From contig CANFRA010000006.1 of assembly GCA_947449305.1 (NCBI GenBank), forward strand, positions 1 to 55,596: a stretch of 55,596 nucleotides of DNA. The letters run 5' to 3'. The position numbers and the translations under genes are program-made. Source of the stretch: Burkholderiaceae bacterium. GTDB lineage: Bacteria; Pseudomonadota; Gammaproteobacteria; Burkholderiales; Burkholderiaceae. The notes under the pieces were generated by a model. That model was not told the origin of the DNA. It was given only the letters and a program-made list of their open reading frames with translations, and made no database searches. Positions 1 to 10,741 of this stretch are shown here, piece after piece; position 1 is the first letter of the stretch; each line of letters starts with the position of its first letter.

Positions 1-30
1 AATAATGCTTCAAATCTAGGAAAGAATGAG

Positions 31-519
31 ATGACGGTAAAAACAGCAACAAAACCAGCGACTGCTACAAAAGCTAGCAGTAAAGCTGCGAGTACCAAGA
101 CTGTAAAAGGTGCGCCCTTAACTGAAGCAGAATTACTCAAGATGTCCGACAAGGACTACATGAGTGCTGCGCAGTTAGACTTTTTCCGTCAAAAGTTACA
201 AACCCTTAAAGAAGATATTTTGAAGAATGCTTCGGAGACCACCGAACATCTTCGCGAAAATATTTTGGTGCCAGATCCTGCTGATCGCGCAACTATTGAA
301 GAAGAGCATGCCTTGGAATTGCGTACGCGGGATCGTGAGCGTAAGTTGCTTAAAAAAGTTGAGCAAGCTTTGGCTCGTATCGAGTCTGGTGACTATGGTT
401 GGTGTGAAGAAACTGGTGAACCAATCGGCTTAAACCGTCTAATTGCAAGGCCCACAGCCAATTTATCTCTTGAAGCACAAGAGCGTCGTGAACTACGTCA
501 AAAATTATTTGGCGAATAA
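31..519 (+). CDS. dksA: RNA polymerase-binding transcription factor DksA
   Basis: ORF with DksA-like C-terminus (YGWCEETGEPIGLNRLIARPTANLSLEAQERRELRQKLFGE) and coiled-coil region; Lys/Ala/Thr-rich N-terminal extension. Confidence 0.93.
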   Translation: MTVKTATKPATATKASSKAASTKTVKGAPLTEAELLKMSDKDYMSAAQLDFFRQKLQTLKEDILKNASETTEHLRENILVPDPADRATIEEEHALELRTRDRERKLLKKVEQALARIESGDYGWCEETGEPIGLNRLIARPTANLSLEAQERRELRQKLFGE

Positions 520-531
520 CTTTTATTTGCG

Positions 532-1434
532 ATGACCAAGCATTTACCTACTCTTAGTGATATCTCGCCCTTGTTAAAGGCGCAGATTCTGGCTGAAGCT
601 TTGCCATATATCCGCTCATATCACGGTAAGACTATTGTGATTAAGTATGGCGGAAACGCCATGATTGAAGAGCGCCTCAAAGAAAGTTTTGCGCGCGATG
701 TCATCTTGCTCAAATTGGTCGGCATGAATCCTGTTGTTGTTCACGGCGGCGGCCCGCAAATTGACGAGGCCTTGAAAAAAATTGGTAAGACCGGAAGCTT
801 TATTCAGGGTATGCGCGTTACCGATGAAGAAACTATGGAAGTGGTGGAATGGGTTCTCGGCGGCGAAGTGCAACAAGATATCGTGATGTTGATTAACCAA
901 TTTGGTGGTCAGGCAGTTGGCTTGACTGGTAAAGATGGCGGTTTAATTCATGCCAGGAAAATGCTGGTGCCTAGCGATAAAGAGCCTGGTAAAACAATTG
1001 ATTTAGGGTTTGTGGGTGAGATTGAAGCCATTAATCCTGCGGTTGTAAAAGCCTTACAAGACGACGCCTTTATTCCAGTGATTTCCCCAATTGGTTTTAG
1101 CGAAGAGGGTCAGGCCTACAACATCAATGCAGACTTAGTGGCTGGCAAGATGGCTGAAATTCTGCATGCAGAGAAATTAGTCATGATGACCAATATCCCT
1201 GGGGTAATGGATAAAGATGGCAAGCTCCTCACGGATCTCACTGCAAAAGAGATTGATGCTTTGTTTGCGGATGGCACGATCTCTGGAGGCATGTTGCCAA
1301 AGATTTCTTCTGCATTAGATGCAGCGAAAAGCGGAGTGAATTCAGTACACATTATTGATGGTCGTATTGAGCACTCCTTACTATTAGAAATTTTGACCGA
1401 GCAAGCATTCGGTACGATGATTCGTTCGAGGTAA
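532..1434 (+). CDS. argB: acetylglutamate kinase
   Basis: [10 protein letters not shown] and [10 protein letters not shown] motifs; 300 aa full-length ORF. Confidence 0.96.
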   Translation: MTKHLPTLSDISPLLKAQILAEALPYIRSYHGKTIVIKYGGNAMIEERLKESFARDVILLKLVGMNPVVVHGGGPQIDEALKKIGKTGSFIQGMRVTDEETMEVVEWVLGGEVQQDIVMLINQFGGQAVGLTGKDGGLIHARKMLVPSDKEPGKTIDLGFVGEIEAINPAVVKALQDDAFIPVISPIGFSEEGQAYNINADLVAGKMAEILHAEKLVMMTNIPGVMDKDGKLLTDLTAKEIDALFADGTISGGMLPKISSALDAAKSGVNSVHIIDGRIEHSLLLEILTEQAFGTMIRSR

Positions 1435-1442
1435 GTAAATAC

Positions 1443-2093
1443 ATGCCTCAATCTTTAGAGCCAGCAGATATCAACGACAGCAGCGCTGATACTGGTAAGG
1501 CGCGTAAGCGTCCCCGCCCTGGAGAGCGTCGCCTACAGATTTTGCAAGTGCTTGCAGAGATGCTCCAAAACCCCAAAGGTGAGCGCGTCACAACGGCAGC
1601 CTTGGCAGCAAAAATTCAAGTATCTGAAGCTGCACTTTATCGTCATTTTGCTAGTAAAGCGCAGATGTTCGAGGGGCTGATTTCTTTTATTGAGCAAACT
1701 GTTTTTGGTTTAATCAATCAGATTAATCAAAAAGAAGAATCTGGCCTTGCCCAGGCGCGTGGAATTTTGCAAATGTTGCTGTTCTTCGCTGAAAAAAATC
1801 CGGGCATGACAAGAGTTCTTCTAGGTGATGCTTTGCTGCAAGAAGATGATCGTTTGCAAGAACGCATTACTCAGGTATTAGATCGCGTTGAAGCATCCTT
1901 GAAGCAAGCGCTGCGTATTGCCCAAACCCAAGGTGGAGCCTGGGCTGGGGCTGGTCAAGAAGAAGTTAGTATTCGTGCTGCCATGTTGATGAGTTTCGTT
2001 TTGGGTCGTTGGCATCGATTTGCCCGCAGTGGCTTTAAGAAATTGCCAACCGAAGCCTCTGATATTAGTTTGCGCATCCTCCTTTCAGAATGA
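1443..2093 (+). CDS. slmA: TetR-family nucleoid occlusion factor SlmA
   Basis: N-terminal HTH ([12 protein letters not shown]...[32 protein letters not shown]) typical of SlmA. Confidence 0.88.
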   Translation: MPQSLEPADINDSSADTGKARKRPRPGERRLQILQVLAEMLQNPKGERVTTAALAAKIQVSEAALYRHFASKAQMFEGLISFIEQTVFGLINQINQKEESGLAQARGILQMLLFFAEKNPGMTRVLLGDALLQEDDRLQERITQVLDRVEASLKQALRIAQTQGGAWAGAGQEEVSIRAAMLMSFVLGRWHRFARSGFKKLPTEASDISLRILLSE

Positions 2094-3229
2094 GCGAGCT
2101 ACACCTCTCTAGAAATACCATTCATTTTGCCGAGCCCCTGCCTTTGCAGAGTGGCGCCATTCTATCTGCCTATGATTTAGTCATTGAAACTTATGGCAAG
2201 CTCAATGCAGATAAAAGCAATGCAGTATTGGTTTGTCATGCGCTTAATGCATCACATCACGTAGCCGGTCCCAGTCCTGATGATCCAAAAGATATCGGCT
2301 GGTGGGACAACATGATTGGGCCAGGCAAGCCTGTAGACACTGATCATTTTTTCGTTATTGGGGTCAATAATTTAGGCTCTTGCTTTGGTTCTACTGGGCC
2401 CATGAGCATCCACCCAGAAACTGGTAAGCCTTATGGCGCAGACTTTCCCGTGGTCACAGTTGAGGATTGGGTAAATACCCAGGCACGCCTTGCAGATAAA
2501 CTGGGTATTCGGAAATTTGCTGCAGTCATAGGCGGCAGCCTAGGCGGTATGCAGGCAATGGCGTGGGCGATTCAGTTTCCAAAGCGCTTAGAGCATTGTG
2601 TTGTGATTGCATCAACACCAAAACTGAGTGCGCAAAATATTGCATTTAACGAGGTAGCACGCAATGCTATCTTGTCGGACCCTGATTTTCATGGCGGCAA
2701 TTATTATGAGCATGGCATAGTGCCAAAGCGTGGCTTACGTTTAGCTCGCATGGTTGGCCATATCACCTATTTATCTGACGATGACATGGCTGAAAAATTT
2801 GGACGCGATTTACAGCGTCCAAATGGCGAATCGAATGACTATCGCTTTAGTTTTGATGTGGAGTTTGAGGTAGAAAGCTACTTGCGTCATCAAGGAGATA
2901 AGTTTTCAACGTACTTTGATGCCAATACTTACCTCCTGATCACGCGCGCCTTAGATTACTTTGACCCCTCCCGTCGCTATGATGGCAGCCTTAACCGTGC
3001 TTTGGCTGAGGTACAAGCTAAATTCTTGGTGGTAAGTTTTTCAACAGATTGGCGCTTCCCTCCAAATCGCAGTCGTGAGATTGTGCAGTCTTTATTGAGT
3101 AATAAGAGTGAAGTTACTTATGCAGAGATTGATGCCCCTCATGGACATGACGCATTTTTATTAGATGATGAGCGTTATCACAATTTGCTCAGAGCGTATT
3201 TTGCGCAAATGCTAGGAGCTAAATCGTGA
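2090..3229 (+). CDS. metX: homoserine O-acyltransferase MetX
   Basis: alpha/beta hydrolase-fold acyltransferase with [12 protein letters not shown] nucleophile elbow; ATGA overlap with slmA; followed by metW. Confidence 0.94.
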   Translation: MSELHLSRNTIHFAEPLPLQSGAILSAYDLVIETYGKLNADKSNAVLVCHALNASHHVAGPSPDDPKDIGWWDNMIGPGKPVDTDHFFVIGVNNLGSCFGSTGPMSIHPETGKPYGADFPVVTVEDWVNTQARLADKLGIRKFAAVIGGSLGGMQAMAWAIQFPKRLEHCVVIASTPKLSAQNIAFNEVARNAILSDPDFHGGNYYEHGIVPKRGLRLARMVGHITYLSDDDMAEKFGRDLQRPNGESNDYRFSFDVEFEVESYLRHQGDKFSTYFDANTYLLITRALDYFDPSRRYDGSLNRALAEVQAKFLVVSFSTDWRFPPNRSREIVQSLLSNKSEVTYAEIDAPHGHDAFLLDDERYHNLLRAYFAQMLGAKS

Positions 3230-3819
3230 GCACCTTAAATATGCGCGCAGACTTCGCAGCAATTGCTAATTGGATTGCCCCTAATAGCCAGGTGCTTGAC
3301 TTAGGTTGTGGTGATGGTAGCTTTTTGGAGTTCTTGCAAAAGCAAAAACCTGTTCATACCTATGGGGTAGAAATTGATGATGCGCGCGTTCTTGCTTGCG
3401 TACAAAAAGGCCTCAACGTGATTCAGCAAGACTTAGAAGGTGGCTTAGCGCTTTTTGAAGACGATAGCTTTGACACCGTAGTGTTATCGCAGACATTACA
3501 AACGATTCATCAGACTGAAAAGATCTTGCGGGAAGTAGTGCGCGTTGGTAAGGAGTCGATTGTGTCCTTTCCGAACTTTGGTCACTGGTCACATCGTTTG
3601 GCGGTAGGGCTTGGCCGCATGCCGGTGTCAAAGAGCTTGCCATATCAGTGGTACAACACGCCGAATGTGCGCGTGCTTACCGTAGAAGACTTTGAGAAGC
3701 TAGCCTCGAGTCTTGGTTTAAAGGTAATTGATCAATGCATCTTGCATGATGGGCGGCAAGTTACCTTGATGCCTAATTTCTTTGGCAGTTTGGCACTTTT
3801 CCGCGTTCGCGGCGCATAG
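3226..3819 (+). CDS. metW: methionine biosynthesis protein MetW
   Basis: [18 protein letters not shown]-binding motif; coupled to metX by a 4-nt overlap. Confidence 0.94.
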   Translation: MSTLNMRADFAAIANWIAPNSQVLDLGCGDGSFLEFLQKQKPVHTYGVEIDDARVLACVQKGLNVIQQDLEGGLALFEDDSFDTVVLSQTLQTIHQTEKILREVVRVGKESIVSFPNFGHWSHRLAVGLGRMPVSKSLPYQWYNTPNVRVLTVEDFEKLASSLGLKVIDQCILHDGRQVTLMPNFFGSLALFRVRGA

Positions 3820-3823
3820 AGCC

Positions 3824-5137
3824 GTGCTGAAAGCGGTTCAGTCGTGGCTTGTTGATTTTCGGGTTTATCTCGAATGGCCATGTCTTCGAATGCTGTTCCT
3901 TGGCTTTTCTGCCGGCCTCCCGCTGCTACTAATTCTTGGCACTTTAAGTTTCTGGTTGCGCGAAGCTGGAATTGATCGCAGCACTATTGGCTACTTAACT
4001 TGGGTTGGTCTGATTTATGCATTCAAGTGGATGTGGGCTCCACTGGTTGATCGTTTGCAAATTCCTTTCTTAACAAAATTATTCGGACGTCGTCGCAGCT
4101 GGTTGCTATTCGCGCAGGCACTCATCATTTTGGGTCTTGTGGGGATGTCTACACTTGATCCCAAAATTGCGCTGAACTCTGTAGTTTGGTGTGCGCTGTT
4201 AGTGGCATTTGGCTCTGCTACCCAAGATATTGCTCTAGATGCGTTTCGGATTGAATCAGCCAACAGCGATCATCAGGCCGCCTTAGCCGCTACTTACCAA
4301 ACGGGATATCGTCTTGCTTTGATTTGGTCTGGTGCAGGAGTTCTCTGGCTCGCTGCCCGGGCAGAGACAGGCACTGGTTATGATGCAGGCGCTTGGCAGT
4401 TCGCTTATTTATGTATGGCTGCATCCATTAGTGTGGGTGTGATTACTACTTTATTAAGTAAAGAGCCGGTGAAGATTGATTTGCCAAAAGCGCGCAATGT
4501 AAAAGCGTGGCTACATCAAACTTTGATTGAGCCATTTTCTGAGTTTCTTGCGCGCTATCGCTGGCACGCAGCATTGGTTTTGTCCTTGATTGCCATCTAT
4601 CGCATTAGTGATGTGGTGATGGGTATTATGGCCAATCCTTTTTATGTTGATATGGGTTACACCAAAGACGAAGTTGCGGCAGTGAGCAAGGTATTCGGCG
4701 TTGTAATGACTTTAGTTGGCGCTTTTGTTGGCGGTGTCCTTACCTTGCGATTTGGTGTTCTACGGATTTTATTTTTGGGCGCAGTGTTATCGTCAGTCAG
4801 CAATCTCTTGTTTGCTTGGCTGGCAACCCAAGGCCATGATTTACATGGTTTGATTTGGGTAATCTCTGCTGATAATTTAAGCTCAGGTATTGCTAGTGCT
4901 GCATTTATTGCCTTCTTATCAGCCCTCACGAATATTCGCTATTCAGCTACTCAGTACGCCCTATTTAGCTCGATGATGTTGTTATTGCCAAAATGGTTGG
5001 CAGGCTTCTCCGGAGTATTTGTCGATAGTTTTGGTTACCAGACCTTCTTTTATGGCACTGCCATTATTGGTGCGCCAGTGTTGCTACTCATTTGGGCAAC
5101 GATTCATTTCAAAATCGTTCAGATCAAGAAAGATTAG
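3824..5137 (+). CDS. AmpG-like MFS transporter
   Basis: multi-TM MFS ORF; the ORF track opens at 3782 inside metW, but an in-frame GTG at 3824 just after the metW stop is a possible start. Confidence 0.75.
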   Translation: MLKAVQSWLVDFRVYLEWPCLRMLFLGFSAGLPLLLILGTLSFWLREAGIDRSTIGYLTWVGLIYAFKWMWAPLVDRLQIPFLTKLFGRRRSWLLFAQALIILGLVGMSTLDPKIALNSVVWCALLVAFGSATQDIALDAFRIESANSDHQAALAATYQTGYRLALIWSGAGVLWLAARAETGTGYDAGAWQFAYLCMAASISVGVITTLLSKEPVKIDLPKARNVKAWLHQTLIEPFSEFLARYRWHAALVLSLIAIYRISDVVMGIMANPFYVDMGYTKDEVAAVSKVFGVVMTLVGAFVGGVLTLRFGVLRILFLGAVLSSVSNLLFAWLATQGHDLHGLIWVISADNLSSGIASAAFIAFLSALTNIRYSATQYALFSSMMLLLPKWLAGFSGVFVDSFGYQTFFYGTAIIGAPVLLLIWATIHFKIVQIKKD

Positions 5138-5149
5138 CGCTGTTTTAGA

Positions 5150-5932
5150 TTACAGCCTCCAGTCGTAGTCCACAGTCAGTGGAGCATGGTCTGAGAAGCG
5201 CTCATCTTTGTACACACTCGTTTTCTTGGCAGTAGTAGCAATACCTGCTGTACTAATCTGATAGTCAATACGCCAGCCAACATTCTTAGCATAGGCTTGG
5301 CCGCGATTACTCCACCAGGTGTAACAAGAATCACCGGCTTTAGGTTCTAGTTTGCGATATACGTCTACGTAGCCAACTTGATCAAACAAGTTGGTTAGCC
5401 ATGCCCGCTCTTCTGGTAGGAAGCCAGAGTTTTTAAGGTTGCCTTTCCAGTTCTTGAGGTCAATTTCATGATGAGCAATATTGACATCACCGCAAAGGAC
5501 GATTTCACGCCCTGATTTTTTCAGCCCAATGAGGTGAGGCAAGAAGCTATCAAGGTATCGGTACTTAGCCTCTTGGCGCTCAGGCGAGCTTGAGCCTGAG
5601 GGCATATAAACTGAAATCACTGAAAGCCCTTTGAAGCGCGCCTCGACATAGCGCCCTTCAGCATCAAACTCTTCATTGCCATAGCCGTACAAGACTTCAT
5701 CTGGTTTATGGGGGGTATAGATACCACAGCCGCTATAGCCTTTTTTATCTGCATGGTGAAAAAAGCCACGCATACCATCTGGATTGAGGATGGAATCCTC
5801 AAGGTCATCGCGTTGCGCCTTGAGCTCTTGCATGCAGATAAAGTCAGCTTTTTGCTTGATAGCCCATGGCAGGAAGCCTTTTTTGACTGCGGAACGGATA
5901 CCGTTGAGGTTCGCTGAAATGATGCGTAACAT
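5150..5932 (-). CDS. xth: exodeoxyribonuclease III
   Basis: [14 protein letters not shown]..., [30 protein letters not shown] motifs of the ExoIII/AP endonuclease family. Confidence 0.94.
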   Translation of the reverse strand: MLRIISANLNGIRSAVKKGFLPWAIKQKADFICMQELKAQRDDLEDSILNPDGMRGFFHHADKKGYSGCGIYTPHKPDEVLYGYGNEEFDAEGRYVEARFKGLSVISVYMPSGSSSPERQEAKYRYLDSFLPHLIGLKKSGREIVLCGDVNIAHHEIDLKNWKGNLKNSGFLPEERAWLTNLFDQVGYVDVYRKLEPKAGDSCYTWWSNRGQAYAKNVGWRIDYQISTAGIATTAKKTSVYKDERFSDHAPLTVDYDWRL

Positions 5933-5940
5933 GTAGGCCT

Positions 5941-6609
5941 ATGAGCTCAAATAATTCAAATCAAGATAACTTTATTCGTTTTGCCTTGGAGGCAAAGGTT
6001 TTGTCCTTTGGGGAGTTTAAAACTAAAGCGGGAAGGCTTTCGCCTTATTTCTTTAATGCCGGGGGATTTAACGATGGCGCGCGCTTAAGTGCATTGGGCC
6101 GTTACTACGCGAAAGCCTTGCAAGAGTCTAAGATTGCCTTCGACATGCTTTATGGCCCTGCATATAAAGGCATTACTTTAGCCGCTGCAACTGCTATTGC
6201 TCTAGCAGATAACGGCTTAAATGTTCCGTTTGCCTATAACCGCAAGGAAGCCAAAGATCATGGTGAGGGCGGCTCACTGGTTGGTGCTCCCGTCAAAGGC
6301 AAGGTAGTCATTATTGATGATGTGATCTCGGCTGGTACTTCGGTTCGAGAGTCGGTGGACCTCATACGTGGCGCAGGCGCTGAGCCAGCAGCTGTTTTGA
6401 TTGCGCTTGATCGTATGGAGCGCTCGGGCAATGCTGTTGAAATCGGTGCGAAGTCTGCAGTGCAAGCGGTTGAGCAAGAATTTGGCTTGCCAGTGATTGC
6501 AATTGCGAACTTAGCCGACCTGATGTCTTTCTTAACTTCTTCAAACGATACACAGTTAACTAACTATCTGCCTGCAGTAAAAGCTTACCGCGATAAATAT
6601 GGCATTTAA
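5941..6609 (+). CDS. pyrE: orotate phosphoribosyltransferase
   Basis: [37 protein letters not shown]-binding motif. Confidence 0.95.
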   Translation: MSSNNSNQDNFIRFALEAKVLSFGEFKTKAGRLSPYFFNAGGFNDGARLSALGRYYAKALQESKIAFDMLYGPAYKGITLAAATAIALADNGLNVPFAYNRKEAKDHGEGGSLVGAPVKGKVVIIDDVISAGTSVRESVDLIRGAGAEPAAVLIALDRMERSGNAVEIGAKSAVQAVEQEFGLPVIAIANLADLMSFLTSSNDTQLTNYLPAVKAYRDKYGI

Positions 6610-7508
6610 ATAGTTGCTTCGCCTTCAAACGCGGTAGCTGCTGGTCCAGTCATGATGACTGATTGAGCGACGTTATTGACGACACCACCCCAGGCTATCA
6701 GTAGATCCCCGCCACGAGTATGTACCTTCACTGGTGAATCCAGTAGGCCCCGACGAATGCCAGAAACCACGGCCGCACAGGCGCCAGTACCGCAAGCTAG
6801 AGTTTCTCCAGCCCCACGCTCGTAGACACGCAACTTGATTTCATTGCGATTGAGTACTTGCATATAGCCAGCATTTACTCTTTTTGGAAACGCAGAATAC
6901 TTTTCAATTTCGGGGCCTTCTTCAAGAACAGGCGCACTCTCAAGATCAGCAACGACTTGAACGGCATGCGGGTTACCCATTGAAAGCGCGCCAACAAAAC
7001 TATCATGTGAGGCGGGCCGATCTAGGGGAAGTGCATAAAGCATTTCTTGAAACTCTTGCATACTCGCCAATCCACTTGCATTAAATGGAATTTGGCTGTG
7101 CTCAAAAATAGGGGCGCCCATATCAACTTCTACTTGACCATCCGGATGAGACTTCAGGGTGAGCACAGTATGCGCAACTTCAACACGTAATGGATTTTTA
7201 GTAGACAAGCCTTGATCTAATACAAAGCGTACAAAGCAGCGTGAGCCATTGCCACATTGCTCCACTTCGCCGCCATCAGAATTAAAAATCCGGTAACGAA
7301 AATCCGCGTCTGGACGAGTAGCTTTTTCTACGATCAGAATTTGATCAGCGCCAATACCAAATCGACGATGCGCTAGGTTTTGCCATTGCTCGCGTGTGAT
7401 GGTACTTAGGTCTTGATCAATACCATTGAGAACAATGAAATCATTTCCAGCACCATGCATTTTGGTGAAGCGAATTTTGCGTCCAGTATTACTTGAAGAT
7501 GTGTTCAA
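6606..7508 (-). CDS. dapF: diaminopimelate epimerase
   Basis: [39 protein letters not shown] track extends to 7613 but would overlap the upstream gene; TTG at 7508 or ATG at 7460 is the more likely start. Confidence 0.9.
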   Translation of the reverse strand: MNTSSSNTGRKIRFTKMHGAGNDFIVLNGIDQDLSTITREQWQNLAHRRFGIGADQILIVEKATRPDADFRYRIFNSDGGEVEQCGNGSRCFVRFVLDQGLSTKNPLRVEVAHTVLTLKSHPDGQVEVDMGAPIFEHSQIPFNASGLASMQEFQEMLYALPLDRPASHDSFVGALSMGNPHAVQVVADLESAPVLEEGPEIEKYSAFPKRVNAGYMQVLNRNEIKLRVYERGAGETLACGTGACAAVVSGIRRGLLDSPVKVHTRGGDLLIAWGGVVNNVAQSVIMTGPAATAFEGEATI

Positions 7509-7518
7509 AGGTATCTCG

Positions 7519-8418
7519 TTAATTGTAAAGGCTCGGCTCTCCAGGTGGCCGATGTTTAAAACGCTTATGTACCCAATAGTACTCTGCTGGTCTTTCGCGA
7601 ACAAGTTCTTCAATATAGTGATTTAAACGGGCAGTATCTTGCTCGACATCATCACTTGGAAAGTTTGGTAAGGGCTCACTGATATAGCAGGTATAGCCTT
7701 TACGGTCTTTGTTTAACGTGGTGGTCATTAAACAGACTTCAGCGCCACTGAGCCTAGCTAGACGAGAGACAGAGGTGATGGTATTCGTCTGAATACCAAA
7801 GAAAGGAACAAAGACAGAGTCACGCGGACCCAAATCAATGTCAGGAGCAATAAAAATAAAGTTACCCGTTTGGATTTCACGGATGAGGTCGCGTAGGCGG
7901 CTTTGTCTCTCAATTGATTTACCACCAAAGCGATTTCTCCATTCAATCATCTTTTGATTAAAAAATGGATTCTTCATGTTTTGATAGAGACCTGCGCCGC
8001 GGGGCCAGTCATGCTTACTGGCTAAAACAGACAGGGCCATAAAGCCACCCTCAAGGCCTACAAAGTGTGGATTAATTAGTAAGCGTGGCTTGCGATCACC
8101 TAAAGTAATCGCCGAGTCGATGCTCACAATATCGGTGATTTGTTTGCCACTACCAAGCCAAATGCGACTTCGCTCTAAAACACTGCGGCCAAATAATTTC
8201 CAGTGTTCTAGTGCCAGTGCATCAATTTCTTTTTCGCTTAGATTGGGAAAACATAAGCGGAGATTGGTTTTCACCACATGCGCACGCTCATTGGGTATAT
8301 GAGCTGCAAGCCAACCCAGCCCATAGCCTACCTGGACGGTGATGGCGTAGGGGAGGAAGGCAAAGAGGCGCAAAAGATTGAGCGCCAAGAAATTGAAGAG
8401 GTTAGATAACCTGGTCAT
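7519..8418 (-). CDS. LpxL/HtrB-family lysophospholipid (lipid A) acyltransferase
   Basis: HtrB/LpxL-like ORF with PHFVGLEGG (HX4E-type) and [10 protein letters not shown]; adjacent paralogue. Confidence 0.88.
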   Translation of the reverse strand: MTRLSNLFNFLALNLLRLFAFLPYAITVQVGYGLGWLAAHIPNERAHVVKTNLRLCFPNLSEKEIDALALEHWKLFGRSVLERSRIWLGSGKQITDIVSIDSAITLGDRKPRLLINPHFVGLEGGFMALSVLASKHDWPRGAGLYQNMKNPFFNQKMIEWRNRFGGKSIERQSRLRDLIREIQTGNFIFIAPDIDLGPRDSVFVPFFGIQTNTITSVSRLARLSGAEVCLMTTTLNKDRKGYTCYISEPLPNFPSDDVEQDTARLNHYIEELVRERPAEYYWVHKRFKHRPPGEPSLYN

Positions 8419-8433
8419 TTCAAAAGTTTATAA

Positions 8434-9294
8434 CTAATTACTGGGAGGTAGTTCTGCGCCTGCAGGATGTTTGTAGCGGTTGTAAGACCAAATAAATTGT
8501 TCGGGAGCAATAAGTACTGCGTTCTCAATAGCAACATTAATCTGGGCAGCCGCAACATTGACATCTTCAGATAGAGGCGAAAGCCTGGTGGCTTGCATTA
8601 GCCAACCTTTGCCAATACCTTTACGCTTCGCAGTAAACATGACGATCGGCGTATTGTTGCGGTTGGCTAAGCGGGCAGGTAAGGGAGTCGTATAGGCAGG
8701 CCGTCCAAAGAAGGGAACCCATACGCCTTCACCACCGCTCGGCACTTGATCAGGAAGAATCCCGATTGCCTCACCCCGAGTCAGCGCTCTGGACATTTGA
8801 CGGACGCCATTGAGGTTGGTCGGAACAAAATGCATATTTGGGTAAGCGCGCCCCTCCTCCACCAATTCATTGAGCCACTCTTGACGTGAGGGCCTATATA
8901 AAATAGTGGCAGGGAAATGTTGTGCCAAGACTCGCGGAATAATTTCAAAGCCGCCGAGGTGGGGTGTCAACATCACTAGGCCATGCCCTTCATTGATAGC
9001 CGATTCCACCAGATCCCAATCTTGGACTTCAACTAATTTAAGGGCTTTCTGAGGGTTGCGCCAAATCCATAGGCTATCTGAAAACAGCATTCCAGAGGCT
9101 CTTATTGCAGCCCATGGCTTGAAGGGTAGTTTGCGAGCGCTAACTACAGCCTCATACTGTGGGCGAAATATTGAGCGGTATTGCTTTGAGCCCACATAGG
9201 CCAAGATCCCCATAGTGGCCCCAATGATTTGTAGTGCGGCAAGGGGAAGTGCGGCAATGGCGTTGAGGCTAAATTTTAGGATTAATTTTTGCAC
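8434..9294 (-). CDS. LpxL/HtrB-family lipid A acyltransferase (second copy)
   Basis: TPHLGGFEI (HX4E-type motif) and IGILPDQVPSGGEGVWVPFFGRPAYT typical of the family. Confidence 0.88.
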   Translation of the reverse strand: MQKLILKFSLNAIAALPLAALQIIGATMGILAYVGSKQYRSIFRPQYEAVVSARKLPFKPWAAIRASGMLFSDSLWIWRNPQKALKLVEVQDWDLVESAINEGHGLVMLTPHLGGFEIIPRVLAQHFPATILYRPSRQEWLNELVEEGRAYPNMHFVPTNLNGVRQMSRALTRGEAIGILPDQVPSGGEGVWVPFFGRPAYTTPLPARLANRNNTPIVMFTAKRKGIGKGWLMQATRLSPLSEDVNVAAAQINVAIENAVLIAPEQFIWSYNRYKHPAGAELPPSN

Positions 9295-9342
9295 CCCCTA
9301 ATGATATTCAATACAGTCGTTAGGGCCAAATTTAACTGTGCC

Positions 9343-9372
9343 TTGATGGGTTAGGCCCTTTTCGGATAGAAT
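9343..9372 (+). promoter_or_regulatory. putative sigma70-type promoter for metK (TTGATG-N18-TAGAAT)
   Basis: TTGATG at 9343-9348 and TAGAAT at 9367-9372, spacing 18; read by eye. Confidence 0.45.
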
Positions 9373-9391
9373 TGCATCATCGCTGAGTTAA

Positions 9392-9462
9392 GACAACTTG
9401 CAGGGCGATTCATAAATTCTGCTAAAGCGTCGCCGTTGTGGTTCCTGGCACGTCGAGTTGTC
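9392..9462 (+). ncRNA. structured 5' leader element upstream of metK (unassigned candidate cis-regulatory RNA)
   Basis: GACAACUUG (9392-9400) pairs with CGAGUUGUC (9454-9462, 9 bp with one G-U); inner CAGG/CCUG (9401-9404/9444-9447) and GCGA/UCGC (9405-9408/9430-9433). Confidence 0.4.
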
Positions 9463-9497
9463 CCAAAGAACGTGTTAATTTTTTAAAGGAATATGCA

Positions 9498-10664
9498 ATG
9501 GCAAATGATTACTTCTTTACCTCAGAGTCAGTCTCTGAAGGTCATCCCGATAAAGTTTCAGACCAAATTTCTGATGCAATCTTAGATGCCATCTTGGCTC
9601 AAGATCCTACTGCACGTGTTGCAGCAGAAACATTATGTAATACCGGCTTGGTAGTGCTTGCTGGTGAGATTACTACCAACGCAAACGTTGACTACATTCA
9701 AGTGGCCCGAAATACCTTACGTGAGATTGGATATGACAACACTGCTTACGGCATTGATTACAAAGGCTGTGCAGTGCTGGTTGCTTATGACAAGCAAAGT
9801 CCAGATATTGCTCAAGGTGTTGATAAGGCTCATGACGACGGCCTAGATCAGGGTGCTGGTGACCAAGGTCTGATGTTTGGTTACGCTTGTGATGAGACTT
9901 CTGAGCTGATGCCTTTGCCAATTCACTTGTCACATCGTTTGGTAGAGCGTCAATCACAATTGCGCCGTGATGGCCGTTTGACATGGTTACGCCCGGACGC
10001 AAAGTCACAAGTGACCTTGCGTTATGTTGATGGCAAGCCTGATTCGATTGATACAGTAGTTCTTTCTACGCAACATGATGAAGATATTTCTCTTGAAAAA
10101 TTACGTGAAGCAGTAATCGAAGAAATCATCAAACCAGTATTGCCTAAGCATCTAATTAAAGGGGCAATTAATTTCTTAGTTAACCCAACAGGCCGTTTTG
10201 TTATCGGTGGTCCACAAGGCGATTGCGGTTTAACTGGCCGCAAAATTATTGTAGATACCTACGGTGGTGCTGCTCCTCACGGCGGCGGCGCATTCTCCGG
10301 CAAGGACCCGTCTAAAGTTGACCGTTCCGCTGCCTATGCTGGTCGTTATGTTGCTAAAAACATTGTTGCAGCAGGCTTAGCAAGCAAGTGCTTGATTCAG
10401 ATTTCTTATGCGATTGGCGTTGCAAAGCCAACTTCAGTGATGGTGAGCACCTTTGGTACGGGCAAGATCTCTGATGAAAAGATTGCGCAATTGGTGTCTG
10501 AGCACTTTGACTTACGTCCAAAAGGAATTGTGAAGATGCTTAACCTCTTGCGTCCTATTTATCGCAAGACAGCTGCTTATGGCCATTTTGGTCGTGAGGA
10601 GCCAGAATTTACTTGGGAGCAGACAGACAAGGCTGCTGCATTGCGTTCCGCAGCTGGCTTATAG
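9498..10664 (+). CDS. metK: S-adenosylmethionine synthetase
   Basis: [55 protein letters not shown]; start at MANDYFF with AAAGGA 7 nt upstream. Confidence 0.97.
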   Translation: MANDYFFTSESVSEGHPDKVSDQISDAILDAILAQDPTARVAAETLCNTGLVVLAGEITTNANVDYIQVARNTLREIGYDNTAYGIDYKGCAVLVAYDKQSPDIAQGVDKAHDDGLDQGAGDQGLMFGYACDETSELMPLPIHLSHRLVERQSQLRRDGRLTWLRPDAKSQVTLRYVDGKPDSIDTVVLSTQHDEDISLEKLREAVIEEIIKPVLPKHLIKGAINFLVNPTGRFVIGGPQGDCGLTGRKIIVDTYGGAAPHGGGAFSGKDPSKVDRSAAYAGRYVAKNIVAAGLASKCLIQISYAIGVAKPTSVMVSTFGTGKISDEKIAQLVSEHFDLRPKGIVKMLNLLRPIYRKTAAYGHFGREEPEFTWEQTDKAAALRSAAGL

Positions 10665-10711
10665 GCATCTAAAGGTATCAAAAAGCAGTTTATAGATGTA
10701 TTGAGGCGAAA

Positions 10712-10741
10712 TATGGAGAAATTGATTACAATTTCTCCATA
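10712..10741. repeat. perfect 30-bp palindrome (13-bp arms, 4-nt centre) between metK and the SAH riboswitch
   Basis: TATGGAGAAATTG-ATTA-CAATTTCTCCATA. Confidence 0.9.

Noticed and set aside
6340-6360. GGTTCGAG T-loop-like string hinting at a tRNA
   Set aside because: Lies inside pyrE; no acceptor, D or anticodon arms could be assembled around it.
7509-7613. N-terminal extension of DapF in the ORF track
   Set aside because: Would overlap the LpxL-type gene's coding 3' end by about 95 bp and is unlike DapF N-termini; TTG 7508 or ATG 7460 is more plausible.
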